Assembly (NCBI RefSeq): GCF_001191005.1
Contig: NZ_CP012201.1
Span: 3,596,001-3,660,000, forward strand
Source of the DNA: Massilia sp. NR 4-1
GTDB lineage: Bacteria > Pseudomonadota > Gammaproteobacteria > Burkholderiales > Burkholderiaceae_D
Direction: 5' to 3'
Length of the DNA stretch: 64,000 nt
Position numbers and translations under genes: made by a program. This document shows positions 44,571 through 54,575 of this stretch, one piece after another. How positions within the stretch are numbered: position 1 is the stretch's first letter; each line of letters starts with the position of its first letter. The notes under the pieces were generated by a model. The model was not told the origin of the DNA, made no database searches, and worked only from the letters and a program-made list of their open reading frames with translations.

Positions 44571-45682
44571 GTCTGTACCAGCTTTCTGTGACGTTGAATA
44601 CTCATCAGGATGCCCGAGGCCAGACCCAGCGTCAGCAGCGCGGTGCCGCCGTAACTCATGAATGGAAGCGGCACCCCGACGACCGGCAGAATGCCGCTGA
44701 CCATGCCCATATTGACGAAGGCATAGGTGAAGAAAATCATGGTGATGGCGCCTGCCAGCAGGCGCGTGAAGAAGTTGGGGGCGCCGCCGGCGATCATCAG
44801 CCCGCGCCCGATCAGCAGCAGGTAGAGGAACATCAGGAACAGATTGCCCGCCAGGCCGAATTCTTCCGAATACACGGCGAAGATAAAGTCGGTGGTGCGC
44901 TCGGGGATGAATTCAAGGTGGGCCTGGGTGCCCTCTTTCCAGCCCTTGCCGAACATGCCGCCCGAACCCACGGCGATGGTGGACTGGATGATGTGGAAGC
45001 CTTTGCCCAGCGGGTCGGAGGTGGGGTCGATCAGGGTCAGCACGCGCTCGCGCTGGTAGTCGTGCAGCATGGACCAGGCCACCGGCATGCTGGCCGCACC
45101 CATCAGCACCAGCGCCGCCAGCGCCTTCCACGACAGGCCGCCCAGGAAGATCACGCAAAAGCCGGCGGCGATCACCAGCATGGCCGTGCCCAGGTCGGGC
45201 TGGCGCATGATGAGCACCGTCGGCACCAGCAGCAGCACGGCGGCAATGGCGTAGGCGTGCCAGCGCAGCTGGCCCTGGTGCTGCTGGAAGAACCAGGCCA
45301 GCATCAGCGGCACGGCGATCTTGGCGAATTCGGAAGGCTGGATGTCGATGACGCCGATGTGCAGCCAGCGCCGCGCGCCCAGCTTGATCACGCCGAACAG
45401 CGCCACCGCCACCAGCAGCATCACCGTGACGACATAGGCGGGCAAGGCGATGCGCATCATGGTCTGCGGCGAGACATTCGCCACCACCCACATGACGAAG
45501 AAGGACATGCAGATATTGCGGATCTGGTCCTCGATCTTGCCGGGGATGCCCATGCTGGCCGACATCAGCGTGAACAGGCTGGTGGTCAGCAGCATGATAA
45601 GGATGATCATCAGCGGTATGTCGAAGACCGCGAAATAGGGACGCAGACGGCGCGCCAGGGAACGTCGTTCATTGATGGACAT
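44567..45682 (-). CDS. rodA: Peptidoglycan glycosyltransferase RodA
   Basis: SEDS-family polymerase that extends glycan strands during elongation together with PBP2. 371 residues, about ten membrane segments. Characteristic sequence near the C-terminus is GVPLPFMSYGGTALLTLG, and the catalytic-loop region includes WKEGTQAHLEFIPERTTDFIFAV. Starts 7 bases after the mrdA stop. Confidence 0.97.
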   Translation of the reverse strand: MSINERRSLARRLRPYFAVFDIPLMIILIMLLTTSLFTLMSASMGIPGKIEDQIRNICMSFFVMWVVANVSPQTMMRIALPAYVVTVMLLVAVALFGVIKLGARRWLHIGVIDIQPSEFAKIAVPLMLAWFFQQHQGQLRWHAYAIAAVLLLVPTVLIMRQPDLGTAMLVIAAGFCVIFLGGLSWKALAALVLMGAASMPVAWSMLHDYQRERVLTLIDPTSDPLGKGFHIIQSTIAVGSGGMFGKGWKEGTQAHLEFIPERTTDFIFAVYSEEFGLAGNLFLMFLYLLLIGRGLMIAGGAPNFFTRLLAGAITMIFFTYAFVNMGMVSGILPVVGVPLPFMSYGGTALLTLGLASGILMSIQRHRKLVQT

Positions 45683-45689
45683 GATTACC

Positions 45690-48125
45690 TCACTCTTTCT
45701 GGCGCGGCGGCACCGTGGCCGGCTGCTGCTGCACCGGCTGCGGTGCTGGCCGCGGTCCTGGCGCTGCTTGCGCGGGTGCGGCGGGCGCCGTTTGCGCCGG
45801 ACGGCCTGCGGGCGCTGTCGTCACCGGTTTGGGCGCCGCACCACCAGTTGCGGGCGCAGCCTGCGCCGGCACGTTCCGAGACGCTTGCCCGGCTGCTGGC
45901 GGCGCGCCTGTCCCGGCCACGGTGGCCGCCGGTCTTGGTGCTTGGCCGGCGACAGGCGCGGTGGCAGCAGCGGGGACCGCGGGCCGTGCTGGCGCCGGCG
46001 GTGCGGCGACAGGCTTGCCGTTCGGTGCGGCCGGCGCCGCAGGATGGGCCGGCACAGTCCCCGGTTTGACGCCGTGGCTGTGGGAATGCCCGTGGCCGGC
46101 GGCGGCGGGCGGTGTGACCGGCGACATCAGCGGCGGCTCGGTCTGGGCCTGTTCGGCGCGGCGCTGTTCCATGATGGCGGCAATTTCCTCTTCCTCGCTC
46201 AGCTCTTCGATCGGCTGCAGCGACTCCGCATCTTCCTTCGGCACCTTGGTCGTGTCTTTTTCGGTCGGACGTTTGCCCAGCAGGTAGAAGTCCAGCACCT
46301 TGCGCGCGATCGGCGCCGCGACCTGGCCGCCGAAACCGGCATTCTCGACGATCATGGCCAGCACGATGCGCGGCTTGTCGGCCGGCGCGAAGGCCGTGAA
46401 CCAGGCGTTGTCGCGCAGGCGTTCCGGCATGGTGGCCGCGTTGTATTTCTCGTTGGCCTTGATCGCCACCACCTGCGCCGTGCCGGTCTTGCCGCCCACG
46501 GTGTAGCCGGCGCCGCCGAAGGAGCGGAAGGCCGTGCCGCCAGGTTCGCTGGTCACGCCCACCATGGCCTCCTTGATGAAGTCGATATTTTCCTGCTTGA
46601 GCGGAATGCGGTAGCTTTCCTTCGGCACGGTCAGCTTGCGCGCCTTGGTGGCGCCGTCCTCGATGATCTTCACCAGGTGGGGCTTCATCACCACGCCGTT
46701 ATTCGCCAGGATAGACACCGCATGCGCCACTTGCAAGGGCGTATAGGAGTTGTAGCCCGATCCGTTGCTGACCGAGATCGTGTCGCCGCCCACCCATTTG
46801 CCGGCACGCGGATTTTTCTTGAAGCGGTTCTGCTTCCACTCCTGCGAAGGCAGCACGCCCGATTTCTCGTTTTCGAGGTCGATACCGGTCGGCTGGCCAA
46901 AGCCGAAGGGCTTCATGAAGTCGTGGATATTGTCGATGCCCATATCGCGGCCCAGGGCATAATAGTAGGTATTGCAGGACACGACGATGGACTTGCGCAT
47001 ATCGACGGTGCCGTGGCCATACACCACGTCGTCGCGGAATTTGTGGTTGCCCAGGTAGTAGTAGCCCGGATCGTGAATCGCCTGGCTCGTGGTGCGCTTG
47101 CCCAGTTCCAGCGCGGCCAGCGCCATGAAGGGCTTGAAGGTGGAACCGGGTGCATAGGTGCCGGACAGCGGGCGGTTCACCATCGGCTTGTCGAGCGAGG
47201 TATTCAGCTCGTTCCAGCTTTGCTGGTCGATGCCGTCCACGAACAGATTGGGGTCGTAGCCGGGACGCGAGACATAGGCCAGCACGTCGCCGGTCGATGG
47301 TTCGATCGCCACCAGCGCGCCGCGCCACTCGCCGAAAGCCTCTTCCACCACTTTCTGCAGTTCGATATCGATCGAGAGAATCAGATTGCTGCCTGGCGTG
47401 GGCGCCTTGCGCGACAGGGTTTGCACGGCGCGGCCGCCGGCGGACACTTCCACCTCTTCGTAGCCGGTCACGCCATGCAGATAGCGCTCGTAGCTCTTTT
47501 CCAGGCCTTCCTTGCCGATGTAGTCGGTGCCGTTGTAGTTGGAGGCGTCGTCGGACGCTTCCAGCGTTTTCTTTTCGTTCTGGTTGATACGGCCGATATA
47601 GCCGATGACGTGGGAGGCCACCTCGCCCAGCGGATACTGGCGGAACAGGCGCGCCTGGATTTCCACGCCGGGGAAACGGAAGCGCTGCGCCGAGAAGCGC
47701 GCCACCTCATCGTCCGTCAAGCGGGTGCGCAGCGGCACGCTCTCGAAATTCTTGGAGTCGTCCAGCAGCTTCTTGAAACGGCGCCGGTCCTTGGGCGTGA
47801 CCTCCACCAGGGTCGCCAGTTCATCGATGGTGGCGTCCAGCGGAATGCGCAGCTTGGACGGGGTGATCTCCAGCGTGTAGGCCGAGTAGTTGCGGGCCAG
47901 GACCACGCCGTTGCGGTCCATGATCAGGCCGCGGTTGGGCACCACCGGCACCAGGGCAATGCGGTTGTCCTCGGCCTTGGCGGCGTAGTGGCTGTGCTGG
48001 ATGACTTGCAGCCAGATGAAGCGCGCCAGCAGCAGGCCAAAGCAGACAAAGACCAGCAAGCCGATCACCGCCAGGCGGCGGCGGAACAGCTGGAGTTCGC
48101 GTTCGTTATTCTTCAGTTCTGTCAT
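45690..48125 (-). CDS. mrdA: Penicillin-binding protein 2 with long Pro/Ala tail
   Basis: Transpeptidase partner of RodA. Anchor at about residues 18-38, pedestal domain, and transpeptidase motifs STFK (Ser328), SCN (383-385) and KTGT (546-549). The catalytic part ends near residue 620. Residues 640-811 are extra: an acidic/Gln stretch (EEEEIAAIMEQRR), a histidine cluster (GHGHSHSHG) and about 140 residues rich in Pro and Ala. The usual PBP2 is 600-670 residues. The tail would lie in the periplasm. Fourth gene of mreBCD-mrdA-rodA-rlpA. Confidence 0.95.
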   Translation of the reverse strand: MTELKNNERELQLFRRRLAVIGLLVFVCFGLLLARFIWLQVIQHSHYAAKAEDNRIALVPVVPNRGLIMDRNGVVLARNYSAYTLEITPSKLRIPLDATIDELATLVEVTPKDRRRFKKLLDDSKNFESVPLRTRLTDDEVARFSAQRFRFPGVEIQARLFRQYPLGEVASHVIGYIGRINQNEKKTLEASDDASNYNGTDYIGKEGLEKSYERYLHGVTGYEEVEVSAGGRAVQTLSRKAPTPGSNLILSIDIELQKVVEEAFGEWRGALVAIEPSTGDVLAYVSRPGYDPNLFVDGIDQQSWNELNTSLDKPMVNRPLSGTYAPGSTFKPFMALAALELGKRTTSQAIHDPGYYYLGNHKFRDDVVYGHGTVDMRKSIVVSCNTYYYALGRDMGIDNIHDFMKPFGFGQPTGIDLENEKSGVLPSQEWKQNRFKKNPRAGKWVGGDTISVSNGSGYNSYTPLQVAHAVSILANNGVVMKPHLVKIIEDGATKARKLTVPKESYRIPLKQENIDFIKEAMVGVTSEPGGTAFRSFGGAGYTVGGKTGTAQVVAIKANEKYNAATMPERLRDNAWFTAFAPADKPRIVLAMIVENAGFGGQVAAPIARKVLDFYLLGKRPTEKDTTKVPKEDAESLQPIEELSEEEEIAAIMEQRRAEQAQTEPPLMSPVTPPAAAGHGHSHSHGVKPGTVPAHPAAPAAPNGKPVAAPPAPARPAVPAAATAPVAGQAPRPAATVAGTGAPPAAGQASRNVPAQAAPATGGAAPKPVTTAPAGRPAQTAPAAPAQAAPGPRPAPQPVQQQPATVPPRQKE

Positions 48126-48136
48126 TGCAGCGCTAC

Positions 48137-48649
48137 TCAGATCGGACGCGTATGGTCTTTATCGACCGCGCGCCGCTGCGGCGCCAGCAGCAAGGCGCTG
48201 ACCACCGGCCAGAGCATGACAGCCACAAAGCTCTCGATGAAGTAATACCAGCTGGGGAATTTGCCGGAGACGATGAAGCGCACCGTCAGCTGCACGGTCT
48301 GCGCCAGCAACAGCAGCGGCAGCACATGCAAGGCCTGGGTCGAGACGCGGAACCACAGCACGCGGCGGTGGATCATGATCGCCAGATAGGACAGCAGGGT
48401 GTAGGCCAGCGCATTCTCGCCCAGCAGGGTGGCGTCATGCACATCCATCAGCAGGCCAAGCAGGAAGGCGGTGCCGATGCCGACCTTGCGCGGCTGATGC
48501 ACGCCCCAGAACACCAGGGTCAGCGCCACGAAGTCCGGCACGCCGACGAAACGGCCCCAGGGCAGGAGGTTCAGCAGGAAGGCGCAGAACAGGCTGAAGG
48601 CAATGAACAGGGGGCTGACCGGCAGCAGGATATATTGGGGGCGATTCAT
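48137..48649 (-). CDS. mreD: Rod shape-determining protein MreD
   Basis: 170-residue integral membrane protein with five to six predicted membrane segments, part of the elongasome with MreB, MreC, RodA and PBP2. Start ATG 48649 overlaps the mreC stop (ATGA). Typical start: short cytoplasmic N-terminus then ILLPVSPLFIAFSLFCAFLLN. Confidence 0.93.
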   Translation of the reverse strand: MNRPQYILLPVSPLFIAFSLFCAFLLNLLPWGRFVGVPDFVALTLVFWGVHQPRKVGIGTAFLLGLLMDVHDATLLGENALAYTLLSYLAIMIHRRVLWFRVSTQALHVLPLLLLAQTVQLTVRFIVSGKFPSWYYFIESFVAVMLWPVVSALLLAPQRRAVDKDHTRPI

Positions 48650-49845
48650 CGCGCGGTCTCCCTGGCGTCATGCGGTTTAACGGCTTGCGGCGCCGCGGCA
48701 GCTGCGGCGGCGGCGGCTCCCGCCGGACGCGGATTCGTACCAGGAGCCGCGCCGGACGGCGCAGCGGCGGCGGGACGCAGATTGCCCACCGGCGCGGCAG
48801 CGGCAGGTGCGGCAGCGGCATTGCCGGCAGGACGCAGCACAGTCGCAGGAGTGGCCGGCGCGGCACCAGCGGGAGCGGCGGCGGGCGCAGCACCAGCAGG
48901 GCTGGCGCCGGCCGGTGCGGCGGCAGCGCCAGTTGCGGCGGCCGCGCTGGCAGCCGGGCCTCGCTTCTTGCCCGGCTTGACGACTTCTTCCGCCGGCGGA
49001 CGTGGCAGCATTTCGGGCGGCGACATCAGGATCAGCAGCTGGCGGTTGCGTTCGATGCCGGCCAGCGGCTGGCACACCACGCGGCCAAACGCGCCGTTGG
49101 CATTGTTCTCGACCTGGATCACGCGCGCCACGGCCAGGCCGGCCGGATACACGCCATCGATGCCGGAGGTGATCAGGATATCGCCGACCTGCACATCGGC
49201 ATTCGGCGCCATGAAGCGCAGGTCCAGATTGCCGGACTGGCCACGGCCATACGCCACGCTGCGCAAGCCATTGCGCAGCAGCTGCACCGGAATGGCCTGC
49301 TCCTTATCGGTCAGCAGCGTCACCTCGGAGGTGAAAGGGAAAACACGCGTCACCTGGCCGACCACGCCCTGGTTGTCGATCACGGGCAGCCCCAGGGCCA
49401 CGCCCTGCTGGGTGCCGCGGTCCAGCACCACCTTGCGGGCGGCGGCGTCGCGCGCATCGTACAGAATTTCGGCCAGCATGGATTTGCCCGGCACATGCTC
49501 GCGCGCGTCCAGGAGGCGGCGCAGCTGGTTATTTTCGGCCTGCAGGAGCTGGGCTTGCTGCAAGGTCTGGGAAGTGGCGATTTGCTGCTGGCGCAGTTCG
49601 CGTACCTGCTTTTCCATGGCCGACAGGGTGGAGAAATAACTGCCCACCCCATTCATCGCGTCGCGCGGCAGCAGGGCCACCATCTGCAGCGGATACAGCA
49701 CCGTGCCTACTGCCTGGCGTACCACGCTCAGGGCGCCCAGGCGGGCGTCGGCCAGCAGCAGTCCGATCGAAATGAAGGCGAATAGCATCACCTTGGCGCG
49801 GGCGGATGCGCCTTGCTTGAAAAGCGGCGGAGGACTGTATTCCAT
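48646..49845 (-). CDS. mreC: Rod shape-determining protein MreC with Ala/Pro tail
   Basis: 399 residues from ATG 49845. Membrane anchor (VMLFAFISIGLLLADARLG), a coiled coil of about residues 65-110 (MEKQVRELRQQQIATSQ), then the periplasmic beta-barrel core with DNQGVVGQV, MAPNADVQVGD and SGIDGVYPAG up to about 285. Residues 293-399 are low-complexity Ala/Pro/Gly, absent from most MreC proteins. MreC activates PBP2, whose gene product carries a similar tail. Overlaps mreD by four bases. Confidence 0.95.
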   Translation of the reverse strand: MEYSPPPLFKQGASARAKVMLFAFISIGLLLADARLGALSVVRQAVGTVLYPLQMVALLPRDAMNGVGSYFSTLSAMEKQVRELRQQQIATSQTLQQAQLLQAENNQLRRLLDAREHVPGKSMLAEILYDARDAAARKVVLDRGTQQGVALGLPVIDNQGVVGQVTRVFPFTSEVTLLTDKEQAIPVQLLRNGLRSVAYGRGQSGNLDLRFMAPNADVQVGDILITSGIDGVYPAGLAVARVIQVENNANGAFGRVVCQPLAGIERNRQLLILMSPPEMLPRPPAEEVVKPGKKRGPAASAAAATGAAAAPAGASPAGAAPAAAPAGAAPATPATVLRPAGNAAAAPAAAAPVGNLRPAAAAPSGAAPGTNPRPAGAAAAAAAAAPQAVKPHDARETAR

Positions 49846-49890
49846 GACTTCCAATAAGGAAGGGCGGCTCGCGCCGCCCTCTTAAACAAC

Positions 49891-50934
49891 TTACTCGTAG
49901 GAGAAGATGGACCCCAGTTGGTCCATGCGCTCCAGCGCCATGCCCGAGCCGCGCACCACGCAGGTCAGCGGATCTTCCGCCACCAGCACCGGCAGGCCGG
50001 TTTCTTCCATCAGCAGGCGGTCCAGGTCGCGCAGCAGTGCGCCGCCGCCGGTCAGCATCATGCCTTTCTCGGCAATGTCGGCGCCCAGTTCCGGCGGGGT
50101 CTGTTCCAGCGCGTTCTTCACGGCCGACACGATATTGTTGAGCGGATCGGTCAGCGCTTCCAGGATCTCGTTGGAGGAGATGGTGAAGGAGCGCGGGATG
50201 CCTTCCGACAGGTTGCGGCCCTTGACTTCCATTTCCTTGACTTCCGAGCCAGGGAAGGCGGAGCCGATGGCCTTCTTGATCGCCTCGGCGGTCTGTTCGC
50301 CGATCAGCATGCCGTAGTTGCGGCGGATGTAGTTGACGATGGCTTCATCGAATTTGTCGCCGCCCACACGCACCGAGCCTTTGTACACCATGCCGCCCAG
50401 CGAGATGATGCCCACTTCGGTGGTGCCGCCGCCGATGTCGACCACCATCGAGCCGGTCGCGTCGGATACCGGCAGGCCGGCGCCGATCGCCGCCGCCATC
50501 GGCTCTTCGATCAGATAGACCTGGGAAGCGCCGGCGCCCAGCGCCGATTCACGGATCGCACGGCGCTCCACCTGGGTCGAACCGCAGGGAACGCAGATGA
50601 TGATGCGTGGCGAAGGACGGAAGAATTTGGAGTCGTGCACCATGCGGATGAACTGCTTGAGCATCTGCTCGGTGACGGTGAAGTCGGCGATCACGCCGTC
50701 TTTCATCGGGCGGATCGCCTCGATATTGCCAGGCACTTTGCCCAGCATCTGTTTTGCTTCCTTGCCGACCGCCTGGATCGTTTTCTTGCCATTCGGGCCG
50801 CCTTCCTGGCGGATTGCTACGACCGATGGTTCATCGAGCACGATGCCCGAGCCGCGGACGTAGATAAGGGTGTTGGCCGTGCCCAGATCGATGGCCAGAT
50901 CGGAAGAGATATACCTGCGTAAAAAACCAAACAT
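49891..50934 (-). CDS. mreB: Cell-shape actin homologue MreB
   Basis: 347-residue actin-like ATPase that organises the elongation machinery under the membrane. Phosphate motifs: IDLGTANTLIYV, VDIGGGTTEVG; adenosine motif MMLTGGGALLRDLD. The N-terminus MFGFLRRYISSDL holds the amphipathic membrane-binding helix. First gene of the cluster, divergent from gatC; a TTGACA sits at 51063-51068 on this strand. Confidence 0.98.
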   Translation of the reverse strand: MFGFLRRYISSDLAIDLGTANTLIYVRGSGIVLDEPSVVAIRQEGGPNGKKTIQAVGKEAKQMLGKVPGNIEAIRPMKDGVIADFTVTEQMLKQFIRMVHDSKFFRPSPRIIICVPCGSTQVERRAIRESALGAGASQVYLIEEPMAAAIGAGLPVSDATGSMVVDIGGGTTEVGIISLGGMVYKGSVRVGGDKFDEAIVNYIRRNYGMLIGEQTAEAIKKAIGSAFPGSEVKEMEVKGRNLSEGIPRSFTISSNEILEALTDPLNNIVSAVKNALEQTPPELGADIAEKGMMLTGGGALLRDLDRLLMEETGLPVLVAEDPLTCVVRGSGMALERMDQLGSIFSYE

Positions 50935-51035
50935 GAGTGTCCTGTAGCGCTGTGCCCGCGCGGTGGGCAGTTATCGGGAGTCCTGTGCAGATGCCGCAGC
51001 GCGGGAATTCAGCGCCAGCAACGCATCAACCCGCC

Positions 51036-51068
51036 ATTCTACCTTATAATCTGCCTGCTATTTGTCAA
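51036..51068 (-). promoter_or_regulatory. Candidate mreB promoter
   Basis: Read on the minus strand, a perfect TTGACA (51068-51063) is followed by TATAAG at spacing 14 and TAGAAT at spacing 21. Neither spacing is ideal, so only the -35 is convincing. The surrounding 51040-51180 segment is markedly AT-rich and also must contain the gatC promoter. Confidence 0.4.
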
Positions 51069-51203
51069 AAATCCACAGGAAAATGCGGCTTCGTAAGCCA
51101 TATTTTGCGGGATATTCGCCGGGGTTTATACGTCAGATAGCAGAAATTATAAGTAAATTATCAACACTACAATTTAACGCGCGGTTCAGCCGCGCTGCAC
51201 GCC

Positions 51204-51506
51204 ATGTCCCTGACACCATCCGACGTAAAACGCATCGCCCATCTGGCCCAATTGGAAATGGGCGACGAGCAGTCCGCCACCATGCTGGAAAAGCTGAACG
51301 GCATCTTTGCGCTGGCCGAACAGATGCAGGCGGTGAATACCGACGGCGTCGCGCCGCTGAGCCATCCGCTGGCCGCCCACATGGACAATATCGCCCTGCG
51401 CCTGCGTGAGGACGCGCCGACCGAACCGAATCGCCGCGAGGCTTACCAGCAGGTCGCGCCGAAGACCGAAGACGGCCTGTATCTGGTGCCGAAAGTGATC
51501 GAATAA
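51204..51506 (+). CDS. gatC: Asp/Glu-tRNA amidotransferase subunit C
   Basis: 100-residue subunit that wraps around GatA in the GatCAB complex, which converts Glu-tRNA-Gln and/or Asp-tRNA-Asn to the amidated forms. Typical start: MSLTPSDVKRIAHLAQLEM, and the C-terminal LREDAPTEPNRREAYQ. First gene of gatCAB, divergent from mreB. Confidence 0.96.
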   Translation: MSLTPSDVKRIAHLAQLEMGDEQSATMLEKLNGIFALAEQMQAVNTDGVAPLSHPLAAHMDNIALRLREDAPTEPNRREAYQQVAPKTEDGLYLVPKVIE

Positions 51507-51590
51507 GCAGGCCTGCCCGCGCCGCGTTGCCCGTTTGCCGCGCCGCGCGCCCTGCCCGTCCCGCACCGCCGAACCGAATTGACGAAACCC

Positions 51591-53075
51591 ATGCATACCA
51601 AAACGATTAAAGAGCTGTCCACGCTCCTGCAAAACAAAGAGATCAGCGCCACCGCCCTGGCCACGCATTTCCTCGACCGCATCGAGGCGAGCGACCTGAA
51701 TGCCTTCCTGCACGTGGACCGCGCCCTGACCCTGGCCCAGGCGGCCGAAGCCGACCAGCGCCTGGCCGCCGGCAATGCCGGCCCGCTGACCGGCGTCCCC
51801 ATCGCCCACAAGGACATCTTCGTCACCAAGGACTGGCGCTCCACCGCCGGCTCGAAGATGCTGGCCAACTATGTCAGCCCCTTCAACGCCACCGTGGTCG
51901 AGAAGTTCAACGCGGCCGGCATGGTCACGCTGGGCAAGCTCAATTGCGACGAATTCGCCATGGGTTCGGGCAATGAGAACTCGGCTTTCGGCCCGGTGCT
52001 GAATCCCTGGGACAAAAAAGCCGTGCCGGGTGGTTCCTCGGGCGGTTCCGCCGCCGCCGTCGCCGCGCGCCTGGCGCCCGGCGTGACCGGCACCGACACC
52101 GGCGGTTCGATCCGCCAGCCGGCCGCCTTCTGCGGCATCACCGGCATCAAGCCGACCTACGGCCGCGTGTCGCGCTTCGGCATGATCGCCTTCGCCTCCT
52201 CGCTCGACCAGGGCGGCCCGATGGCGCAGACGGCGGAAGACTGCGCCCTGCTGCTGTCGGCCATGGCCGGCTTCGACGAGCGCGATTCCACCAGCCTGTC
52301 GCCGGAACAGGGCGGCGTGCATGAGGACTTCAGCCGCGACCTGGAACAGCCGCTGACCGGCCTGCGCATCGGCGTGCCGCGCGAATACTTCGGCGAAGGC
52401 TTGGCGGCCGACGTGGAAAAGGCCGTGCGCGCCGCGCTGCAGAAATACGTGGAACTGGGCGCCACCCTGGTCGACATCTCGCTGCCGAACACCAAGCTGT
52501 CGATTCCGGCCTACTACATGATCGCCCCGGCGGAAGCCTCGTCCAACCTGTCCCGCTTCGACGGCGTGCGCTTCGGCCATCGCGCCGCCGAGTACAAGGA
52601 TCTGCAGGACATGTACAAGAAAACCCGCGCCGAAGGCTTCGGCCCCGAGGTGCAGCGCCGCATCATGGTCGGCACCTATGTGCTGTGCCACGGCTATTAC
52701 GACGCCTACTACCTGAAGGCGCAGAAGATCCGCCGCCTGATCGCGCAGGACTTCGAAGCGGTGCTGAACGGCCCGAACGCCGTCTGCGACGTGATCATGG
52801 GTCCGGTGGCGCCGAGCGTGGCCTGGGACATCGGCGACAAGGCCGACGATCCGGTGGCCAACTACCTGGCCGACATCTTCACCCTGTCCACCAGCCTGGC
52901 GGGCCTGCCCGGCATGTCGATCCCTTGCGGCTTCGGCGAAGGCGAGAAGAACGGCCATCGTCCGGTCGGCCTGCAAATCATCGGCAACTACTTCAGCGAA
53001 GCGAAGCTGCTGAATGTCGCCCACCAGTACCAGCTGGCGACCGACTGGCACAAGCGCGCGCCCCAGGGCATCTAA
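51591..53075 (+). CDS. gatA: Asp/Glu-tRNA amidotransferase subunit A
   Basis: Glutaminase of GatCAB, amidase-signature family, 494 residues. Ser-cisSer-Lys triad: Lys in GVPIAHKDIFVTKD, the Ser-rich PGGSSGGSAAAVAA, and the nucleophile in TGTDTGGSIRQPA. ATG 51591 chosen; an in-frame TTG lies 12 bases upstream. Preceded by gatC (84 bases) and followed by gatB (26 bases). Confidence 0.97.
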   Translation: MHTKTIKELSTLLQNKEISATALATHFLDRIEASDLNAFLHVDRALTLAQAAEADQRLAAGNAGPLTGVPIAHKDIFVTKDWRSTAGSKMLANYVSPFNATVVEKFNAAGMVTLGKLNCDEFAMGSGNENSAFGPVLNPWDKKAVPGGSSGGSAAAVAARLAPGVTGTDTGGSIRQPAAFCGITGIKPTYGRVSRFGMIAFASSLDQGGPMAQTAEDCALLLSAMAGFDERDSTSLSPEQGGVHEDFSRDLEQPLTGLRIGVPREYFGEGLAADVEKAVRAALQKYVELGATLVDISLPNTKLSIPAYYMIAPAEASSNLSRFDGVRFGHRAAEYKDLQDMYKKTRAEGFGPEVQRRIMVGTYVLCHGYYDAYYLKAQKIRRLIAQDFEAVLNGPNAVCDVIMGPVAPSVAWDIGDKADDPVANYLADIFTLSTSLAGLPGMSIPCGFGEGEKNGHRPVGLQIIGNYFSEAKLLNVAHQYQLATDWHKRAPQGI

Positions 53076-53101
53076 AAGAACACAGGAATAGCGAGAACAA
53101 T

Positions 53102-54562
53102 ATGGAATGGGAAGTCGTTATCGGTCTTGAGAACCACGTGCAGCTCACGACCGGCTCCAAAATTTTCAGCGGTTCGCCAACCACTTTCGGCGCCGCCCCC
53201 AACACCCAGGCCAGTCCGGTGGATCTGGCCCTGCCCGGCGTGCTGCCGGTGATGAACAAGGCGGCCGTGGAGCGCGCCATCCGCTTCGGCCTGGCCGTGG
53301 GCGCCAAGGTCGCGCCACGCTCCATCTTCGCGCGCAAGAACTACTTCTACCCCGACCTGCCGAAGGGCTACCAGATCAGCCAGTTCGAAGACCCGGTGGT
53401 GCAAGGCGGCCAGCTGACCTTCGGCTACGAGAAGGATGGCGAATTCGTCACCAAGACCGTGAACCTGACGCGCGCCCACCTGGAAGAAGACGCCGGCAAG
53501 TCGCTGCACGAGGACTACCACGGCATGTCGGGCATCGACTTGAACCGCGCCGGCACGCCGCTGCTGGAAATCGTGTCCGAGCCTGAAATCCGCAGCGCCG
53601 CCGAAGCCGTGGCCTACGCCAAAGCCCTGCACGGCCTGGTGGTCTGGCTCGGCGTCTGCGACGGCAATATGCAGGAAGGTTCCTTCCGCTGCGACGTCAA
53701 CGTGTCCGTGCGTCCGAAAGGCCAGAAGGAATTCGGCACCCGCTGCGAGATCAAGAATCTGAACTCCTTCCGCTTTATCGAAGAAGCCGTGCACGTCGAA
53801 GTGCGCCGCCAGATCGAGCTGATCGAAGATGGCGGCAAGGTGGTGCAGGCGACCCGCCTGTACGACCCGGACAAGAAGGAAACCCGCGCCATGCGCAGCA
53901 AGGAAGACGCGCAGGACTACCGCTACTTCCCCGACCCGGACCTGCCGCCGCTGACCATCTCGCAAGAGTGGATCGAACAGGTGAAGGCCGATATGCCGGA
54001 GCTGCCGGCATCCATGCGCGCCCGCTTCATCGAGCAGTACAAGCTGTCCGACTACGATGCGCTGATCCTGACCTCGTCCAAAGCCATGGCCGGCTATTAT
54101 GAAGCCGTGGTGGCGCAAGCCGGCATGGACAACGCCAAGGTCGCGGCCAACTGGCTGATGGGCGACGTCTCCTCGACGCTGAACCGCGCCGACGTCGGCA
54201 TCGAAGCAGCGCCGGTGGCGCCGGCGCAGCTGGGCAATATGCTCAAGCGCATCGCCGACGGTACCATCTCCAACAAGATCGCCAAGGAAGTCTTCGGCGC
54301 CATGTGGGAAGCCAAATCGGCCGATGAGAACCTGGTCGACGCCATCATCGAGGCCAAGGGCCTGAAGCAGATTTCCGACGTCGGCGCGCTGGAAGCCATC
54401 GTCAACGAAGTCATCGCCAACAACGAGAAGTCCGTTGAACAATACCGCGCCGGCAAGGAAGCGGCCATCAACGCCCTGATCGGCCAAGCCATGAAAGCCT
54501 CGAAAGGCAAGGCCAACCCTGGCCAGCTGACCGAGCTGCTGAAGCAAAAACTGGCGGGTTGA
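53102..54562 (+). CDS. gatB: Asp/Glu-tRNA amidotransferase subunit B
   Basis: Kinase/amidotransferase subunit of GatCAB, 486 residues. Starts MEWEVVIGLENHVQL; motifs FYPDLPKGYQISQ and GIDLNRAGTPLLEIVSEPE are diagnostic. The YqeY-like C-terminal tail domain binds tRNA. An intrinsic terminator follows. Confidence 0.97.
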   Translation: MEWEVVIGLENHVQLTTGSKIFSGSPTTFGAAPNTQASPVDLALPGVLPVMNKAAVERAIRFGLAVGAKVAPRSIFARKNYFYPDLPKGYQISQFEDPVVQGGQLTFGYEKDGEFVTKTVNLTRAHLEEDAGKSLHEDYHGMSGIDLNRAGTPLLEIVSEPEIRSAAEAVAYAKALHGLVVWLGVCDGNMQEGSFRCDVNVSVRPKGQKEFGTRCEIKNLNSFRFIEEAVHVEVRRQIELIEDGGKVVQATRLYDPDKKETRAMRSKEDAQDYRYFPDPDLPPLTISQEWIEQVKADMPELPASMRARFIEQYKLSDYDALILTSSKAMAGYYEAVVAQAGMDNAKVAANWLMGDVSSTLNRADVGIEAAPVAPAQLGNMLKRIADGTISNKIAKEVFGAMWEAKSADENLVDAIIEAKGLKQISDVGALEAIVNEVIANNEKSVEQYRAGKEAAINALIGQAMKASKGKANPGQLTELLKQKLAG

Positions 54563-54575
54563 TAAGCGCGCCAAT

